Source: Flavihumibacter sp. ZG627 (GTDB taxonomy: Bacteria > Bacteroidota > Bacteroidia > Chitinophagales > Chitinophagaceae). Taken from it: a stretch of DNA of 64,000 nucleotides. Numbering within the stretch: the first letter of the stretch is position 1; every line of letters begins with the position of its first letter. The notes beneath the pieces were generated by a model that worked only from the letters and a program-made list of their open reading frames with translations, had not been told where the DNA came from and made no database searches. Location of the stretch: the NCBI RefSeq assembly GCF_000814325.1, contig NZ_JPHF01000006.1:142267-206266 (forward strand), written 5' to 3'. Both the position numbers and the translations under genes were made by a program. Shown in pieces: positions 45,647 through 54,780 of the stretch.

Positions 45647-45961
45647 CTAGTATTTCATTTCGGTTGCATCTTCCACATCAATGGAATGGTGACTCCGGTA
45701 GAGGTTAATGATAATGGCAATGGCTACCGCCGCTTCTGCCGCAGCAATGGTGATGATGAACAGCGAAAAGAAAATGCCATCCAGCTTATCGGGATAGAGG
45801 TATTTGTTGAAGGCTACAAAATTGATGTTCACACTATTCAGGATGAGTTCAACACTCATCAGCATCGTGATCATATTACGCCGCGTGAAGAGCCCATACA
45901 TCCCTATAAAGAAGAGGGCTGTACTCACAAACAATATATGCGTTAAAGGAATGCTGCTCAT
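45647..45961 (-). CDS. nuoK: NADH-quinone oxidoreductase subunit K
   Basis: Small membrane subunit with three helices, 104 residues. The two conserved glutamates lie in MLMSVELILNSVNINF and IAAAEAAVAIAI, both within the membrane. Its start overlaps the end of nuoJ by 4 bp (translational coupling). Confidence 0.95.
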   Translation of the reverse strand: MSSIPLTHILFVSTALFFIGMYGLFTRRNMITMLMSVELILNSVNINFVAFNKYLYPDKLDGIFFSLFIITIAAAEAAVAIAIIINLYRSHHSIDVEDATEMKY

Positions 45962-46554
45962 AGTACTTCTTCTTTTTGGGGTTCAGGAACCGGGTTGATC
46001 TGTATCTCTGATGTATCGGGCGGGGAGATGATCCTTCCCTTCCTGTTCTCCGGAATTTTCATGGCGATCACGATACATCCTATCATGGCTGCCAGCAACA
46101 GCATACTCACCAATTCAAAGGGTAGTACAAAACCATGTTCGCTAAGGCTTAGCATCCTTTCTCCTATATCGGCAACATTCACCACAAATGGCTGTGTTGC
46201 TGAAGCAGGGAACTCATATTGGCTGATCAGGTTGTAGGAAAATGCAAATCCAAAAAGCGCGGCCAGGATGGCAAAAATATTCCGCTTCGCGGCAGGTGCC
46301 GCCATCTGTGCCCCCGAACGCTGGGTCAGGAAGATGGAGAAAATGATCAGCACCACAATGCCGCCTACATAAACAATTATCTGCACGGCGGCAATGAACT
46401 CTACCTGCATCCAGAAATACAAAGCGGCTATGCCTATCAGTGAGAACAAAAGCCAGATGGCAGAGCGGAAGATCTTCCTGGTGGTAACAGCTAGTATCCC
46501 TGTTCCAAGGATAAAGGCCGAAATGATGTAAAATATTATAGCTGCTGCATTCAT
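45958..46554 (-). CDS. nuoJ: NADH-quinone oxidoreductase subunit J
   Basis: Five-helix membrane subunit, 198 residues. The helix 3 region IIVYVGGIVVLIIFSIFL carries the conserved YVGG pattern needed for coupling. The last 30 residues (PENRKGRIISPPDTSEIQ...) are a soluble extension, longer than in E. coli. It overlaps nuoI and nuoK by 4 bp each. Confidence 0.94.
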   Translation of the reverse strand: MNAAAIIFYIISAFILGTGILAVTTRKIFRSAIWLLFSLIGIAALYFWMQVEFIAAVQIIVYVGGIVVLIIFSIFLTQRSGAQMAAPAAKRNIFAILAALFGFAFSYNLISQYEFPASATQPFVVNVADIGERMLSLSEHGFVLPFELVSMLLLAAMIGCIVIAMKIPENRKGRIISPPDTSEIQINPVPEPQKEEVL

Positions 46555-47027
46555 TCTACTCCCTCCCTTATTTTTGATCCTGGTTGATTGAGTTTTTTGG
46601 TCAGTTTGCTCCTGTCATAAACACTGTGCTCAAAGTTCTGCGCCATTTTAATGGCATCAGTGGGACAAGCTTCCACACAGAGATTGCACATCGTGCATAA
46701 CTCAAGGTGGTACACAAAAGTGTCGAGGGCTTTCTTCTTCTTTCCATCAGGCGATACATCAAACTTGGTGATGATCTTGATGGTGGCATTGGGACAAGCA
46801 AGTTCGCAGGCCGTACAACCCGTACAGGCATGCTCGTTGTTTTCATCGTGGATCATTACCACCTCACCCCTGAACCGCTCGGAGAGATTCAGGTCAGCAC
46901 GGTTCTCGGGGTACTGCTGGGTGATGATCTCACCGGGACGTATAAAATAACCTCCGGTAGTTTTCATCCCTGTCAGCAATGATTTCACCGCATGATAGAT
47001 GTCCGATATATATTCTTTTATAAACAT
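46551..47027 (-). CDS. nuoI: NADH-quinone oxidoreductase subunit I
   Basis: Peripheral subunit with two [4Fe-4S] clusters (N6a and N6b). Ligands are C68, C71, C74, C78 and C111, C114, C117, C121 in CTGCTACELACP and CTMCNLCVEACP. The 158 residues are near the usual size. In ferredoxin-driven complexes the electron donor docks near this subunit and NuoB, and with NuoE, F and G absent here NuoI is the likely entry point. 18 bp from nuoH. Confidence 0.95.
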   Translation of the reverse strand: MFIKEYISDIYHAVKSLLTGMKTTGGYFIRPGEIITQQYPENRADLNLSERFRGEVVMIHDENNEHACTGCTACELACPNATIKIITKFDVSPDGKKKKALDTFVYHLELCTMCNLCVEACPTDAIKMAQNFEHSVYDRSKLTKKLNQPGSKIREGVE

Positions 47028-47045
47028 GAGCGTTTTTTGAAAGCA

Positions 47046-48122
47046 TTAAAAATGCCATCCCATAATTGCCATTATCGTTACCAGCAAAAGATTCAGCATA
47101 CTGATCGGCAACAGGTATTTCCATTCAAGGTTTAAGAGCTGGTCGATCCGCAGCCGGGGGAAGGTCCACCTGAACCACATGATCAGGAATATCAGGAAGA
47201 AGACCTTGCCAAAAAACCAGACAGAAGAAGGGATATAATCCATGATATGGTTAAAGCCTTCCAGGTTGCCAATATGCAAAGGCATCCATCCCCCCAAAAA
47301 CAGCGTTGCGCCGATGGCACAAACAATAAATATATTGATATACTCTGCCAGGAAGAAAAGCGCAAACTTCATCCCCGAGTACTCTGTATGGAATCCTGCC
47401 GTTAGTTCAGACTCTGCTTCTGCCATATCAAATGGTGCGCGATTAGTCTCCGCCGTTACAGCAATTATAAAGATCACGAATGCGATAAATGCCGGTATAT
47501 GCCCCTTGAATATCCACCAGCCATTCTGTTGCGATGAAACGATATCAGAAAGCTGCAGGCTGCCGGTTAACACAACTATCGTTATAATAGATAGTCCCGC
47601 TGATAATTCATAACTCACGATCTGTGCACCACTTCGCATGGCACCGAGGAGGGAGTATTTATTATTACTGGCCCATCCCGCCATCAGGATTCCGATCACA
47701 GAAATGGAGGAGACCGCCGACACAAACAGCACCCCGATATTGATATCCCAAATCTGGAAATTTTGCGCAAAAGGAATAGGGGCGAGCAGCAGCATGGCCA
47801 CGATCATCACTACGAAAGGAGCGAGGTTAAAAAGAAATTTATCAGCACCATCAGGGGTTAGACCTTCTTTCATGATCAGCTTAAGGGTATCGGCAGTGGT
47901 CTGGAACATTCCCATCGGACCAACACGGTTTGGTCCCAGCCTGATCTGCATATGAGCTGCCACCTTTCTTTCCATGAGTACCAGCACCAATCCCAGTATC
48001 GCAAACAAGGTAATGGCAAGCAATATCACCAGCAGACTTTCGATCACCAGCACCCAGGTGCTGCTGAAATGCGCGTTGAGCCATTGTTGCAGAGAATTGG
48101 TCAGGCCTTCTAAACTGAACAT
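47046..48122 (-). CDS. nuoH: NADH-quinone oxidoreductase subunit H
   Basis: Membrane subunit forming the quinone chamber with NuoB and NuoD, 358 residues and about 8 helices. Conserved stretches include ERKVAAHMQIRLGPNRVGPMG, FDMAEAESELTAGFHTEYSG and FRWTFPRLRIDQLL. It starts 19 bp after nuoD ends. In 14-subunit operons nuoE, nuoF and nuoG would lie between these two genes. Confidence 0.95.
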   Translation of the reverse strand: MFSLEGLTNSLQQWLNAHFSSTWVLVIESLLVILLAITLFAILGLVLVLMERKVAAHMQIRLGPNRVGPMGMFQTTADTLKLIMKEGLTPDGADKFLFNLAPFVVMIVAMLLLAPIPFAQNFQIWDINIGVLFVSAVSSISVIGILMAGWASNNKYSLLGAMRSGAQIVSYELSAGLSIITIVVLTGSLQLSDIVSSQQNGWWIFKGHIPAFIAFVIFIIAVTAETNRAPFDMAEAESELTAGFHTEYSGMKFALFFLAEYINIFIVCAIGATLFLGGWMPLHIGNLEGFNHIMDYIPSSVWFFGKVFFLIFLIMWFRWTFPRLRIDQLLNLEWKYLLPISMLNLLLVTIMAIMGWHF

Positions 48123-48141
48123 CGCTAAATTGTTTTTTTGT

Positions 48142-49296
48142 TTACCTGTCTATATCCGGTATAACCAGGTCTAGTGTTCCCATGGTTGCCATCAGGTCGC
48201 CGAGTTTGCTTCCCACCACCATATGCTCAAGGGCCGATAAGTTGGAGAAGCCGGGAGACCTGAACTTGATGCGGTATGGTGTTGTTCCTCCTTCACTAAC
48301 TATATATACACCCAGTTCACCACGCGCCGTTTCAACACGCGTATAGAATTCACCCTTGGGTAATTTCAACACTGCCTTTGTTTTGGCCTGGAAATCTCCT
48401 TCCGGAATATTATCGATCAGTTGTTCAATGATGCGTACACTCTGGTGCATTTCTCTTATCCTGACCATATAGCGCGCAAAGGAATCGCCCTCTGTTTCCA
48501 GTATCTCATCAAATTCAACTTTATCATATACCTCGTAAGGAAACAGTTTCCGGATATCGGATTTTACTCCGCTTCCTCTTGCTACCGGTCCGGTACAACC
48601 GAAGGAGATGGCATCTTCAGCAGACAGCTTCCCAACGCCTTTCATCCTGTTCTGAAAAATAATATTACCGGTAACCAGGTCATTGTATTCGTCAATCTTG
48701 CTCTTGAACAGGGTGATAAAATCTTTTACCCTCCGCTGGAAATTCGGATGGATATCATACATCACACCGCCGGGTACCATATAATTCATGGTAAGCCTTG
48801 CCCCGCAGGTTTCTTCCATGATATCGGTGATGGTCTCTCTTTCACGGAAGGCATAGAAGAAGGGAGTGAAAGCCCCAAGGTCCATGGCCATAGCGCCCCA
48901 CCATAGTTCATGGGAAGCAATGCGGGTGAGTTCATCCATCAGTACCCTTATCACCTGGGCACGAGGCGGGATCTCCAGTTGCAGGCCCTTCTCAACGGTT
49001 AACGCACATGCATGGTTGTTGATATGGGAAGAGAGATAATCCATCCGGCTGGTAACATAAATGAACTGCCGGTAGCTGAGGCTCTCACACATCTTTTCGA
49101 TGGAGCGGTGTATATAACCAAGATGCGGTTCAAGCTTTTTGATGGTTTCACCGTTAAGGGTTATCACAAGATGGAGAACACCATGGGTGGCAGGGTGCTG
49201 CGGACCAACATTGATCACCATCTCCCCGGTACCGTCAAGCGCGCCGTCAACAGTTGTTTTTGTATTATTATGAACTATCTGTGTTTCGGTATACAT
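48142..49296 (-). CDS. nuoD: NADH-quinone oxidoreductase subunit D
   Basis: Peripheral 49-kDa subunit lining the quinone site, 384 residues. NVGPQHPATHGVLHL carries the quinone-near histidine, and ETCGARLTMNYMVPGGV and the C-terminal MATMGTLDLVIPDIDR are conserved. It is a separate gene from nuoC, unlike in E. coli or Bacteroides where they are fused. 9 bp to nuoC. Confidence 0.95.
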   Translation of the reverse strand: MYTETQIVHNNTKTTVDGALDGTGEMVINVGPQHPATHGVLHLVITLNGETIKKLEPHLGYIHRSIEKMCESLSYRQFIYVTSRMDYLSSHINNHACALTVEKGLQLEIPPRAQVIRVLMDELTRIASHELWWGAMAMDLGAFTPFFYAFRERETITDIMEETCGARLTMNYMVPGGVMYDIHPNFQRRVKDFITLFKSKIDEYNDLVTGNIIFQNRMKGVGKLSAEDAISFGCTGPVARGSGVKSDIRKLFPYEVYDKVEFDEILETEGDSFARYMVRIREMHQSVRIIEQLIDNIPEGDFQAKTKAVLKLPKGEFYTRVETARGELGVYIVSEGGTTPYRIKFRSPGFSNLSALEHMVVGSKLGDLMATMGTLDLVIPDIDR

Positions 49297-49305
49297 CTTG
49301 CGCTT

Positions 49306-49758
49306 TTATAGTTTGATCATGTTGATGGGATCTTCAAAATCTTTTCGCAGCGGATAGCCGGAGAAATCATCTTCCAGTATCAGCCGGCGAAGGTCAGGGT
49401 GGTTCAAAAATTTCACCCCAAACAGATCATATACTTCGCGTTCATGAAACTCCGCTGTTCTCCAGAGATCAGAAACAGTTTCTATTTCCGGACTATCACG
49501 GTTGAGGTTTGCCTTTATTACAACCGTCTGACGGTGTACAGTAGACGATAAATGGTAAACCATGGTGAGATGTGTTTTCCAATCTATGCAGGTAAGGCAA
49601 AAGAGGTAATTAAAATTTAGTTCACTCTGCCGCAACTCAAGGGCAAATGATCGCCACTGCTCCGGTTGTATCTGCACATTCAGCCATTCGCCGCTTTCAT
49701 CAAAGCTGGCAGTAGGAAGGAGTGCAGTAAAATATTCCCTGAAATATTCTTTGGTCAT
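49306..49758 (-). CDS. nuoC: NADH-quinone oxidoreductase subunit C
   Basis: 30-kDa peripheral subunit, 150 residues from ATG 49758. The family signature is [28 protein letters not shown] near the C terminus, followed by GYPLRKDF. A longer frame upstream would overlap nuoB by more than 100 bp with no conserved sequence. The chosen start overlaps the nuoB stop by 4 bp. Confidence 0.94.
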   Translation of the reverse strand: MTKEYFREYFTALLPTASFDESGEWLNVQIQPEQWRSFALELRQSELNFNYLFCLTCIDWKTHLTMVYHLSSTVHRQTVVIKANLNRDSPEIETVSDLWRTAEFHEREVYDLFGVKFLNHPDLRRLILEDDFSGYPLRKDFEDPINMIKL

Positions 49759-50306
49759 GGTTGTGGTTTTTCTCCGCGGATCTGTTCCCTGGTGAACCCG
49801 CTTTTGATCTTCTCCTGTAATGCGATCAGCGCATGCAGCAAGGCTTCCGGACGGGGCGGACAACCGGGTATATATACATCCACCGGTATCACATGGTCGG
49901 CACCCTTAACAACGGAATAGGTATTGTAGAAGAAGGGGCCGCCACTGATGGCGCAGGCTCCCATGGCAATTACATATTTGGGATCGGGCATCTGGTCATA
50001 AAGCCGCTTCAGTACCGGTGCCATTTTGTTGACGATGGTTCCCGCAATGATGATAACATCGGCCTGCCTGGGCGAGGCACGCGCCACCTCAAATCCAAAC
50101 CGGCTGAAATCATATTTGGAAGATGCTACTGACATCATTTCGATACCACAGCAACTGGTGGCGAAGGTGAGTGGCCAGAGTGAATTGGAACGGGCCCAGT
50201 TTATAATGTCGTCGAACTTGCTTACCACGATGCCTCCACCGGGTACGGGGTGGATCTGTCCTGGAAAATCCTTGTTCGTTTCCCGTATCTGTTCTCTTAC
50301 ATCCAT
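49755..50306 (-). CDS. nuoB: NADH-quinone oxidoreductase subunit B
   Basis: Peripheral subunit binding cluster N2. The four cysteines C52, C53, C118 and C149 are in [18 protein letters not shown] and IPGCPPRPE. 183 residues. Its start overlaps the end of nuoA by 10 bp. N2 is the final electron donor to quinone and the usual site of coupling. Confidence 0.96.
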   Translation of the reverse strand: MDVREQIRETNKDFPGQIHPVPGGGIVVSKFDDIINWARSNSLWPLTFATSCCGIEMMSVASSKYDFSRFGFEVARASPRQADVIIIAGTIVNKMAPVLKRLYDQMPDPKYVIAMGACAISGGPFFYNTYSVVKGADHVIPVDVYIPGCPPRPEALLHALIALQEKIKSGFTREQIRGEKPQP

Positions 50307-50647
50307 TTGAGGGCTCCTTTTTTGTGGGCATATAAAAAGCCCATGAATAATATGAAAAGAAATACAACGATCTCAACAAGTGCTACCATCCCCATCTTTT
50401 TTACAACTACCGCCCATGGATAGAGGAAAATAAGTTCCACGTCAAAGATCAGGAAGATGAGTGCGAAAAGATAATAGCCGATATTGAACTGGTTCCATGG
50501 CGAACTGCTCGTTGGAATTCCACATTCATAGGCCTGTCCCTTCTGGGGGTTGACGGTGCCTTTCACCAATAGTTTTGCTATCAGTATGCCGCCGGCAGAA
50601 AAGAGTACGGCAGCGAGGGTCAGTGCGATCAGTGAAGCGGAACCCAT
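50297..50647 (-). CDS. nuoA: NADH-quinone oxidoreductase subunit A
   Basis: Three-helix membrane subunit, 116 residues. [20 protein letters not shown] and [16 protein letters not shown] are the diagnostic segments, the latter with the conserved Asp/Glu. First nuo gene; it follows korB after 59 bp on the same strand. Confidence 0.95.
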   Translation of the reverse strand: MGSASLIALTLAAVLFSAGGILIAKLLVKGTVNPQKGQAYECGIPTSSSPWNQFNIGYYLFALIFLIFDVELIFLYPWAVVVKKMGMVALVEIVVFLFILFMGFLYAHKKGALKWM

Positions 50648-50706
50648 ATGCAGCTTTTTTATTTGGCAGCTACCTGCTGGCAGCTACGGTAATATAGCAT
50701 TTTTCG

Positions 50707-51747
50707 CTAAAAAATTGTCCAGGTTTTATCTCCCGACAGTATCTTTTGTAAGGGCTGCTTTCCTTTCTTCTCTTTTTGTAGTTCTATCTGGGCAGCCATA
50801 TTATCCTCATAAGTAGGGCGCTCCTCCGCATATATCACGCCAAAGGGCCGCGGAAAATGATGGCCATCAAAGGCCGTATCAAAAAACCTTGCGATCAGGT
50901 TTGCCTTGGTCTTGTCTTTTTCATCATGGATCCACAATTCATCCCTGCCGCGGCCGCCCTCTTTAAGATCAACAATAACAGGTGTTAATCCATCAAGGAT
51001 AATGCCCTTATCATCATCATTTCCAAATACCAGCGGCTTGCCATCTTCCAGTTGCAACGCTTCTTCTTTTTTTGTTTCCTTATCTGAAAAAGCAAAGAAA
51101 GCACCATCATTGAAAACCGGACAGTTCTGGTAAACCTCCACAAAAGATGTTCCGCGATGCTGGTGTGCACGCCTCAATATGCCCTGCATATGTTTAGGGT
51201 CACGGTCAAGGGTACGCGCTACAAAACTTGCCTTGGCTCCCAGGGCCAGTTCGGATGGATTAAAGGGTTCTTCAATGGATCCGTAGGGACTGGTCTTGGT
51301 TATCTTTCCTTTTTCAGAAGTGGGAGAGTACTGTCCTTTGGTAAGACTGTAGATCTGGTTGTTGAACATCAGGTAATTGATGTCAAAATTCTTTCGCATC
51401 AGGTGGATAAAATGGTTTCCACCTATCGACATACTGTCACCATCACCCGAAACCACCCATACACTGAGTTCTGGGTTAGCGGCCTTTACGCCGGAGGCTA
51501 TTGCCGCGGCACGGCCATGGATGCTATGCATACCATAGGTATCCATATAATAACTGAACCGCGAGCTGCATCCGATACCCGAAATGAACACGAAATTTTC
51601 CTTGGGAATGCCAAGATCAGGGAATACAGTCTGAACCTGCTTCAGGATGGAATAGTCGCCGCAGCCCGGGCACCATTTCACTTCCATATCACTTGAGAAA
51701 TCCTTTGCTGTAAGCGATTGAGGCTTTTCTAATGTGAGCGTTTCCAT
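50707..51747 (-). CDS. korB: 2-oxoacid:ferredoxin oxidoreductase, beta subunit
   Basis: Thiamine-pyrophosphate subunit of the 2-oxoglutarate (or broader 2-oxoacid):ferredoxin oxidoreductase. Cluster ligands are C26 and C29 (WCPGCGD), C60 (GIGCSSR) and a cysteine near 211 (YQNCPVF). The TPP motif is GDGDSMSIGGNHFIHLMRKN with NNQIYSLTKGQYSPTS downstream. 346 residues. It follows korA by 3 bp. In the TCA cycle it would replace 2-oxoglutarate dehydrogenase and reduce ferredoxin. Confidence 0.94.
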   Translation of the reverse strand: METLTLEKPQSLTAKDFSSDMEVKWCPGCGDYSILKQVQTVFPDLGIPKENFVFISGIGCSSRFSYYMDTYGMHSIHGRAAAIASGVKAANPELSVWVVSGDGDSMSIGGNHFIHLMRKNFDINYLMFNNQIYSLTKGQYSPTSEKGKITKTSPYGSIEEPFNPSELALGAKASFVARTLDRDPKHMQGILRRAHQHRGTSFVEVYQNCPVFNDGAFFAFSDKETKKEEALQLEDGKPLVFGNDDDKGIILDGLTPVIVDLKEGGRGRDELWIHDEKDKTKANLIARFFDTAFDGHHFPRPFGVIYAEERPTYEDNMAAQIELQKEKKGKQPLQKILSGDKTWTIF

Positions 51748-51750
51748 AGT

Positions 51751-53628
51751 TTATGCTTTAAGTAATTGGAGCATTTTTTCTTTTATTTCGGCAGTAGTAA
51801 ACGGTTGTCCCTGCACTTTAGACAGTCCCGTTGCAGGCACCAGGTATTTAGCCCTGATGAGCTGCAGTAATTGTCCGCTGTTCATTTCAGGTATCAGTAC
51901 CTTATCATAGTTATTGAGTAGTTCACCAAGGTTTTTTGGGAATGGATTGATATGATGCAGATGAAGATGCGCAACGTCTTCACCTTCGGCCAGCATTTCT
52001 TTCACTGCTGTTTTTATTGCACCATAAGTTGATCCCCATCCCAGTACCAGCAGGCGGCCATGATCTGCACCTGTATCGGGCGCTGCAGGTGGAATGAAAT
52101 CTTCAATGGCCCTGATCTTTGCTGCGCGAAGCATGGTCATCTTTTCATGGTTGGCAGCTTCGTAGGAAACATTTCCTGTTTCATCCTGCTTCTCCAATCC
52201 ACCAATGCGATGCTCCAGTCCTTTGGTGCCCGGTTTTATCCATGGTCTTACAAAGAATTCATTGCGTTTATAAGGCAGCAGTTTTTCGTCGGCACCATTA
52301 GCTTTCTGCAAAAAGCTGTTGCTGATTGTTCCAAGGTCTTCTGCATTGGGAAAACGCCATGGCTCAGAGCCATTGGCTATATATCCATCACTCAGCAATA
52401 TCACCGGCGTCATATGTTCAACAGCTATCTTACAGGCCTCAAAAACAGTATTGAAACAATCGGATGGCGTGCTGGCAGCAAGCACCGGCAACGGCGCTTC
52501 TCCATGCCTTCCAAACATGGCCATCAGCAGGTCAGACTGCTCTGTTTTAGTAGGAAGTCCTGTTGATGGTCCGCCTCTTTGTACATCAATGATAAGCAGC
52601 GGAATTTCCAGCATGGTAGCAAGCCCCATCGCTTCGGTTTTAAGCGCCATTCCAGGTCCTGATGTAGTGGTAACGGCCAAGCTTCCGGTATAAGAAGCGC
52701 CAATAGCAGATGCGATACCGGCTATTTCATCTTCGGCCTGGAAGGTCTTTACTCCATTGGCCTTGTATTTGGAAAGCTCGTGCAGTATATCGGTAGCCGG
52801 AGTAATAGGATAGGACCCTATAAAGAGTGGCAAACCTGATTGCTCTGAAGCAGCCAGCAGTCCCACCACAATTGCCTGGTTACCGGTTATATTTCTATAA
52901 GTGCCGGGAGGTAATTTTGCCGGACCGATCTTGAACTGCGTGGTGAAGATCTCGGTATTGTCGCCGTAGTTCCATCCTGCCTGCAACACTTTGATATTGG
53001 CTTCCGCGATCTCTGGTTTTTTAGTGAACTTATCGTTGATGAATTTTATGGTATGATCCATCTCCTTATCAAACATCCAGAATAGCAATCCCAGTACAAA
53101 CATATTCTTGGAGCGTTCCACTTCCTTGGTACCCAGACCAGAATCTACCAGGCATTCTTTGGTGAGTTTGGTGATATCAATGGCATGGATGGTGTAGTTA
53201 CTAAGGCTTCCATCATTGAGTGGATCAGCATCCGGCGGGTATTTCGCCAGTCCAAGGTTTTTCTTATCGAAGCCCTGTGTATTAACGATGATGATGCCAC
53301 CGCGGCGAAGCTTTGGGAGGTCAACTTTCAGGGCTGCTGCATTCATGGCCACCAGCACATCATAGCTGTCGCCGGGCGTAAAGATCTCCCTGCTGCCGAA
53401 ATGCACCTGGAAGCCCGAAACGCCGGCCACGGTGCCTATCGGGGCACGGATCTCTGAGGGGAAATCGGGGAAGGTGCTGAGGTCATTTCCATAGAGCGCA
53501 GCAGTGTCTGTGAACTGCATTCCGGTAAGTTGCATACCATCACCCGAGTCTCCTGAAAAGCGAACCACAATATGGTCCACTTCTTTTTTTGCAACGATCT
53601 TTTCACGCTGCTTTTCTATAGTATCCAT
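51751..53628 (-). CDS. korA: 2-oxoacid:ferredoxin oxidoreductase, gamma-alpha fusion subunit
   Basis: 625-residue fused subunit. Residues 20-200 are the gamma domain (VRFSGDSGDGMQLTG, PDFPSEIRAP, PGDSYDVLVAMN). The remainder is the alpha domain (YPITPATDILHELSKY, EDEIAGIASAIGASY, TTTSGPGMALKTEAMG, RGGPSTGLPTKTEQSD). The substrate is probably 2-oxoglutarate; branched-chain 2-oxoacids cannot be excluded. It lies 22 bp after the ferredoxin gene and before korB. Confidence 0.94.
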   Translation of the reverse strand: MDTIEKQREKIVAKKEVDHIVVRFSGDSGDGMQLTGMQFTDTAALYGNDLSTFPDFPSEIRAPIGTVAGVSGFQVHFGSREIFTPGDSYDVLVAMNAAALKVDLPKLRRGGIIIVNTQGFDKKNLGLAKYPPDADPLNDGSLSNYTIHAIDITKLTKECLVDSGLGTKEVERSKNMFVLGLLFWMFDKEMDHTIKFINDKFTKKPEIAEANIKVLQAGWNYGDNTEIFTTQFKIGPAKLPPGTYRNITGNQAIVVGLLAASEQSGLPLFIGSYPITPATDILHELSKYKANGVKTFQAEDEIAGIASAIGASYTGSLAVTTTSGPGMALKTEAMGLATMLEIPLLIIDVQRGGPSTGLPTKTEQSDLLMAMFGRHGEAPLPVLAASTPSDCFNTVFEACKIAVEHMTPVILLSDGYIANGSEPWRFPNAEDLGTISNSFLQKANGADEKLLPYKRNEFFVRPWIKPGTKGLEHRIGGLEKQDETGNVSYEAANHEKMTMLRAAKIRAIEDFIPPAAPDTGADHGRLLVLGWGSTYGAIKTAVKEMLAEGEDVAHLHLHHINPFPKNLGELLNNYDKVLIPEMNSGQLLQLIRAKYLVPATGLSKVQGQPFTTAEIKEKMLQLLKA

Positions 53629-53650
53629 AATGATAATTTATTCTGTATTG

Positions 53651-53998
53651 TCAGGGGTGAAGCGCTTCCTTCTTGGCAAGCAACTGCTCCACTGTTTCCT
53701 GGTAGGCATCATCGGGAACGCAACAGTCAACCGGACAAACACTGGCGCACTGCGGTTCTTCATGGAAGCCCTGGCATTCGGTGCATTTGTTGGGAACAAT
53801 ATAATAGGTGTCTACTGCCAGCGCCGGAAAACGTGCCTTCACATCTACAATGGTGCCATCCATCAATACATAAGTTCCGGTAACAGAGGTCTTGTCAGAT
53901 ATTGACCATTGGGCGCCACCTTCATAGATCGCGTTGTTGGGACATTCAGGTTCACATGCACCACAATTGATACATTCTTCGGTGATTTTGATAGCCAT
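53651..53998 (-). CDS. Two-cluster [4Fe-4S] ferredoxin with long inter-cluster loop
   Basis: 115-residue ferredoxin. First motif C9, C12, C15, C19 ([12 protein letters not shown]). The second motif, C72, C75, C84, C88 (KCTECQGF...CASVCP), has the eight-residue insertion of the Allochromatium type. About 50 residues separate the motifs, more than in typical bacterial ferredoxins, and C92 and C93 are extra cysteines. ATG 53998 opens directly into [12 protein letters not shown]; an ATG twelve codons upstream is less likely. Leading the korAB-nuo operon, it is the obvious carrier between 2-oxoacid oxidation and complex I. Confidence 0.9.
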   Translation of the reverse strand: MAIKITEECINCGACEPECPNNAIYEGGAQWSISDKTSVTGTYVLMDGTIVDVKARFPALAVDTYYIVPNKCTECQGFHEEPQCASVCPVDCCVPDDAYQETVEQLLAKKEALHP

Positions 53999-54187
53999 AA
54001 TAAGGGTATTTAACAGGGTTGATATTGATCCCATAAAGTGACCGATGTTTCAACCGGAAAAGCATGAGAAAAGTCAACGGTTTTTATGTTTTTGATCAGG
54101 ATTGTAATTTTAAAAGCCTGTTAACACTGGAATCGCCGTTGATTTTATCAATATATTATTTGTAACTTTTATATACCTAAACCTTGG

Positions 54188-54748
54188 ATGATGAAATATT
54201 TTCTACCCCTCGCCTTTGTGCTGATGGGTTTCACTGCTGCAGCACAGGACAATGATTATTACCCCGGCGCTCCTCCCTTGATGGATTATGTTTTTAAAGG
54301 CTGGATCATTAAGGACAAAGGAGGGAGAATAGCATTCAGGGGGATACGATTTCTTGATTATGGATTTCTGCAAGTAGAGCGTCGGCACGAAGGGGCAAAC
54401 ATGATTTTGGATACCGTGCATATTACCAGCATCAGTAAAATAAAAGTGAAGAGAAAGGCATTCTTAAGAGGGATGGCTACGGGTGGCGGACTTGGATTGA
54501 TTGGTGGTTATTTTGTTGGGAAAGAAACATATGAATCAGAGTATGGGATCGATGATGAGGAGGGGCCCGACCCGGGTGCAATTGGAAGAGGTGTTGTATA
54601 TGCAGTGGGCGTTGCAGCACCCACCAGTGTAATAGGTGGTATCTTTGGAGGAATATTCACGCCCCGTAATTTTCGGATTGACGGGCAGGAAGATAAGCTG
54701 AGGTTCACCCTCGAGAAACTGCAAAAGAAATCAGATCAAACATATTAA
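54188..54748 (+). CDS. Exported Gly-rich protein, unknown
   Basis: 186 residues with a signal peptide (about residues 1-20, ending TAAAQ). The middle has the charged pattern KGWIIKDKGGRIAFRGIRFLDYG, and the C-terminal half carries Gly-zipper-like hydrophobic stretches (GMATGGGLGLIGGYFVG, VIGGIFGGIF) that could insert in a membrane. No recognised domain. Divergent from the ferredoxin operon; transcribed alone. Confidence 0.7.
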   Translation: MMKYFLPLAFVLMGFTAAAQDNDYYPGAPPLMDYVFKGWIIKDKGGRIAFRGIRFLDYGFLQVERRHEGANMILDTVHITSISKIKVKRKAFLRGMATGGGLGLIGGYFVGKETYESEYGIDDEEGPDPGAIGRGVVYAVGVAAPTSVIGGIFGGIFTPRNFRIDGQEDKLRFTLEKLQKKSDQTY

Positions 54749-54780
54749 TATGCCAACTACCTGTGCTGGCAATGATACTG

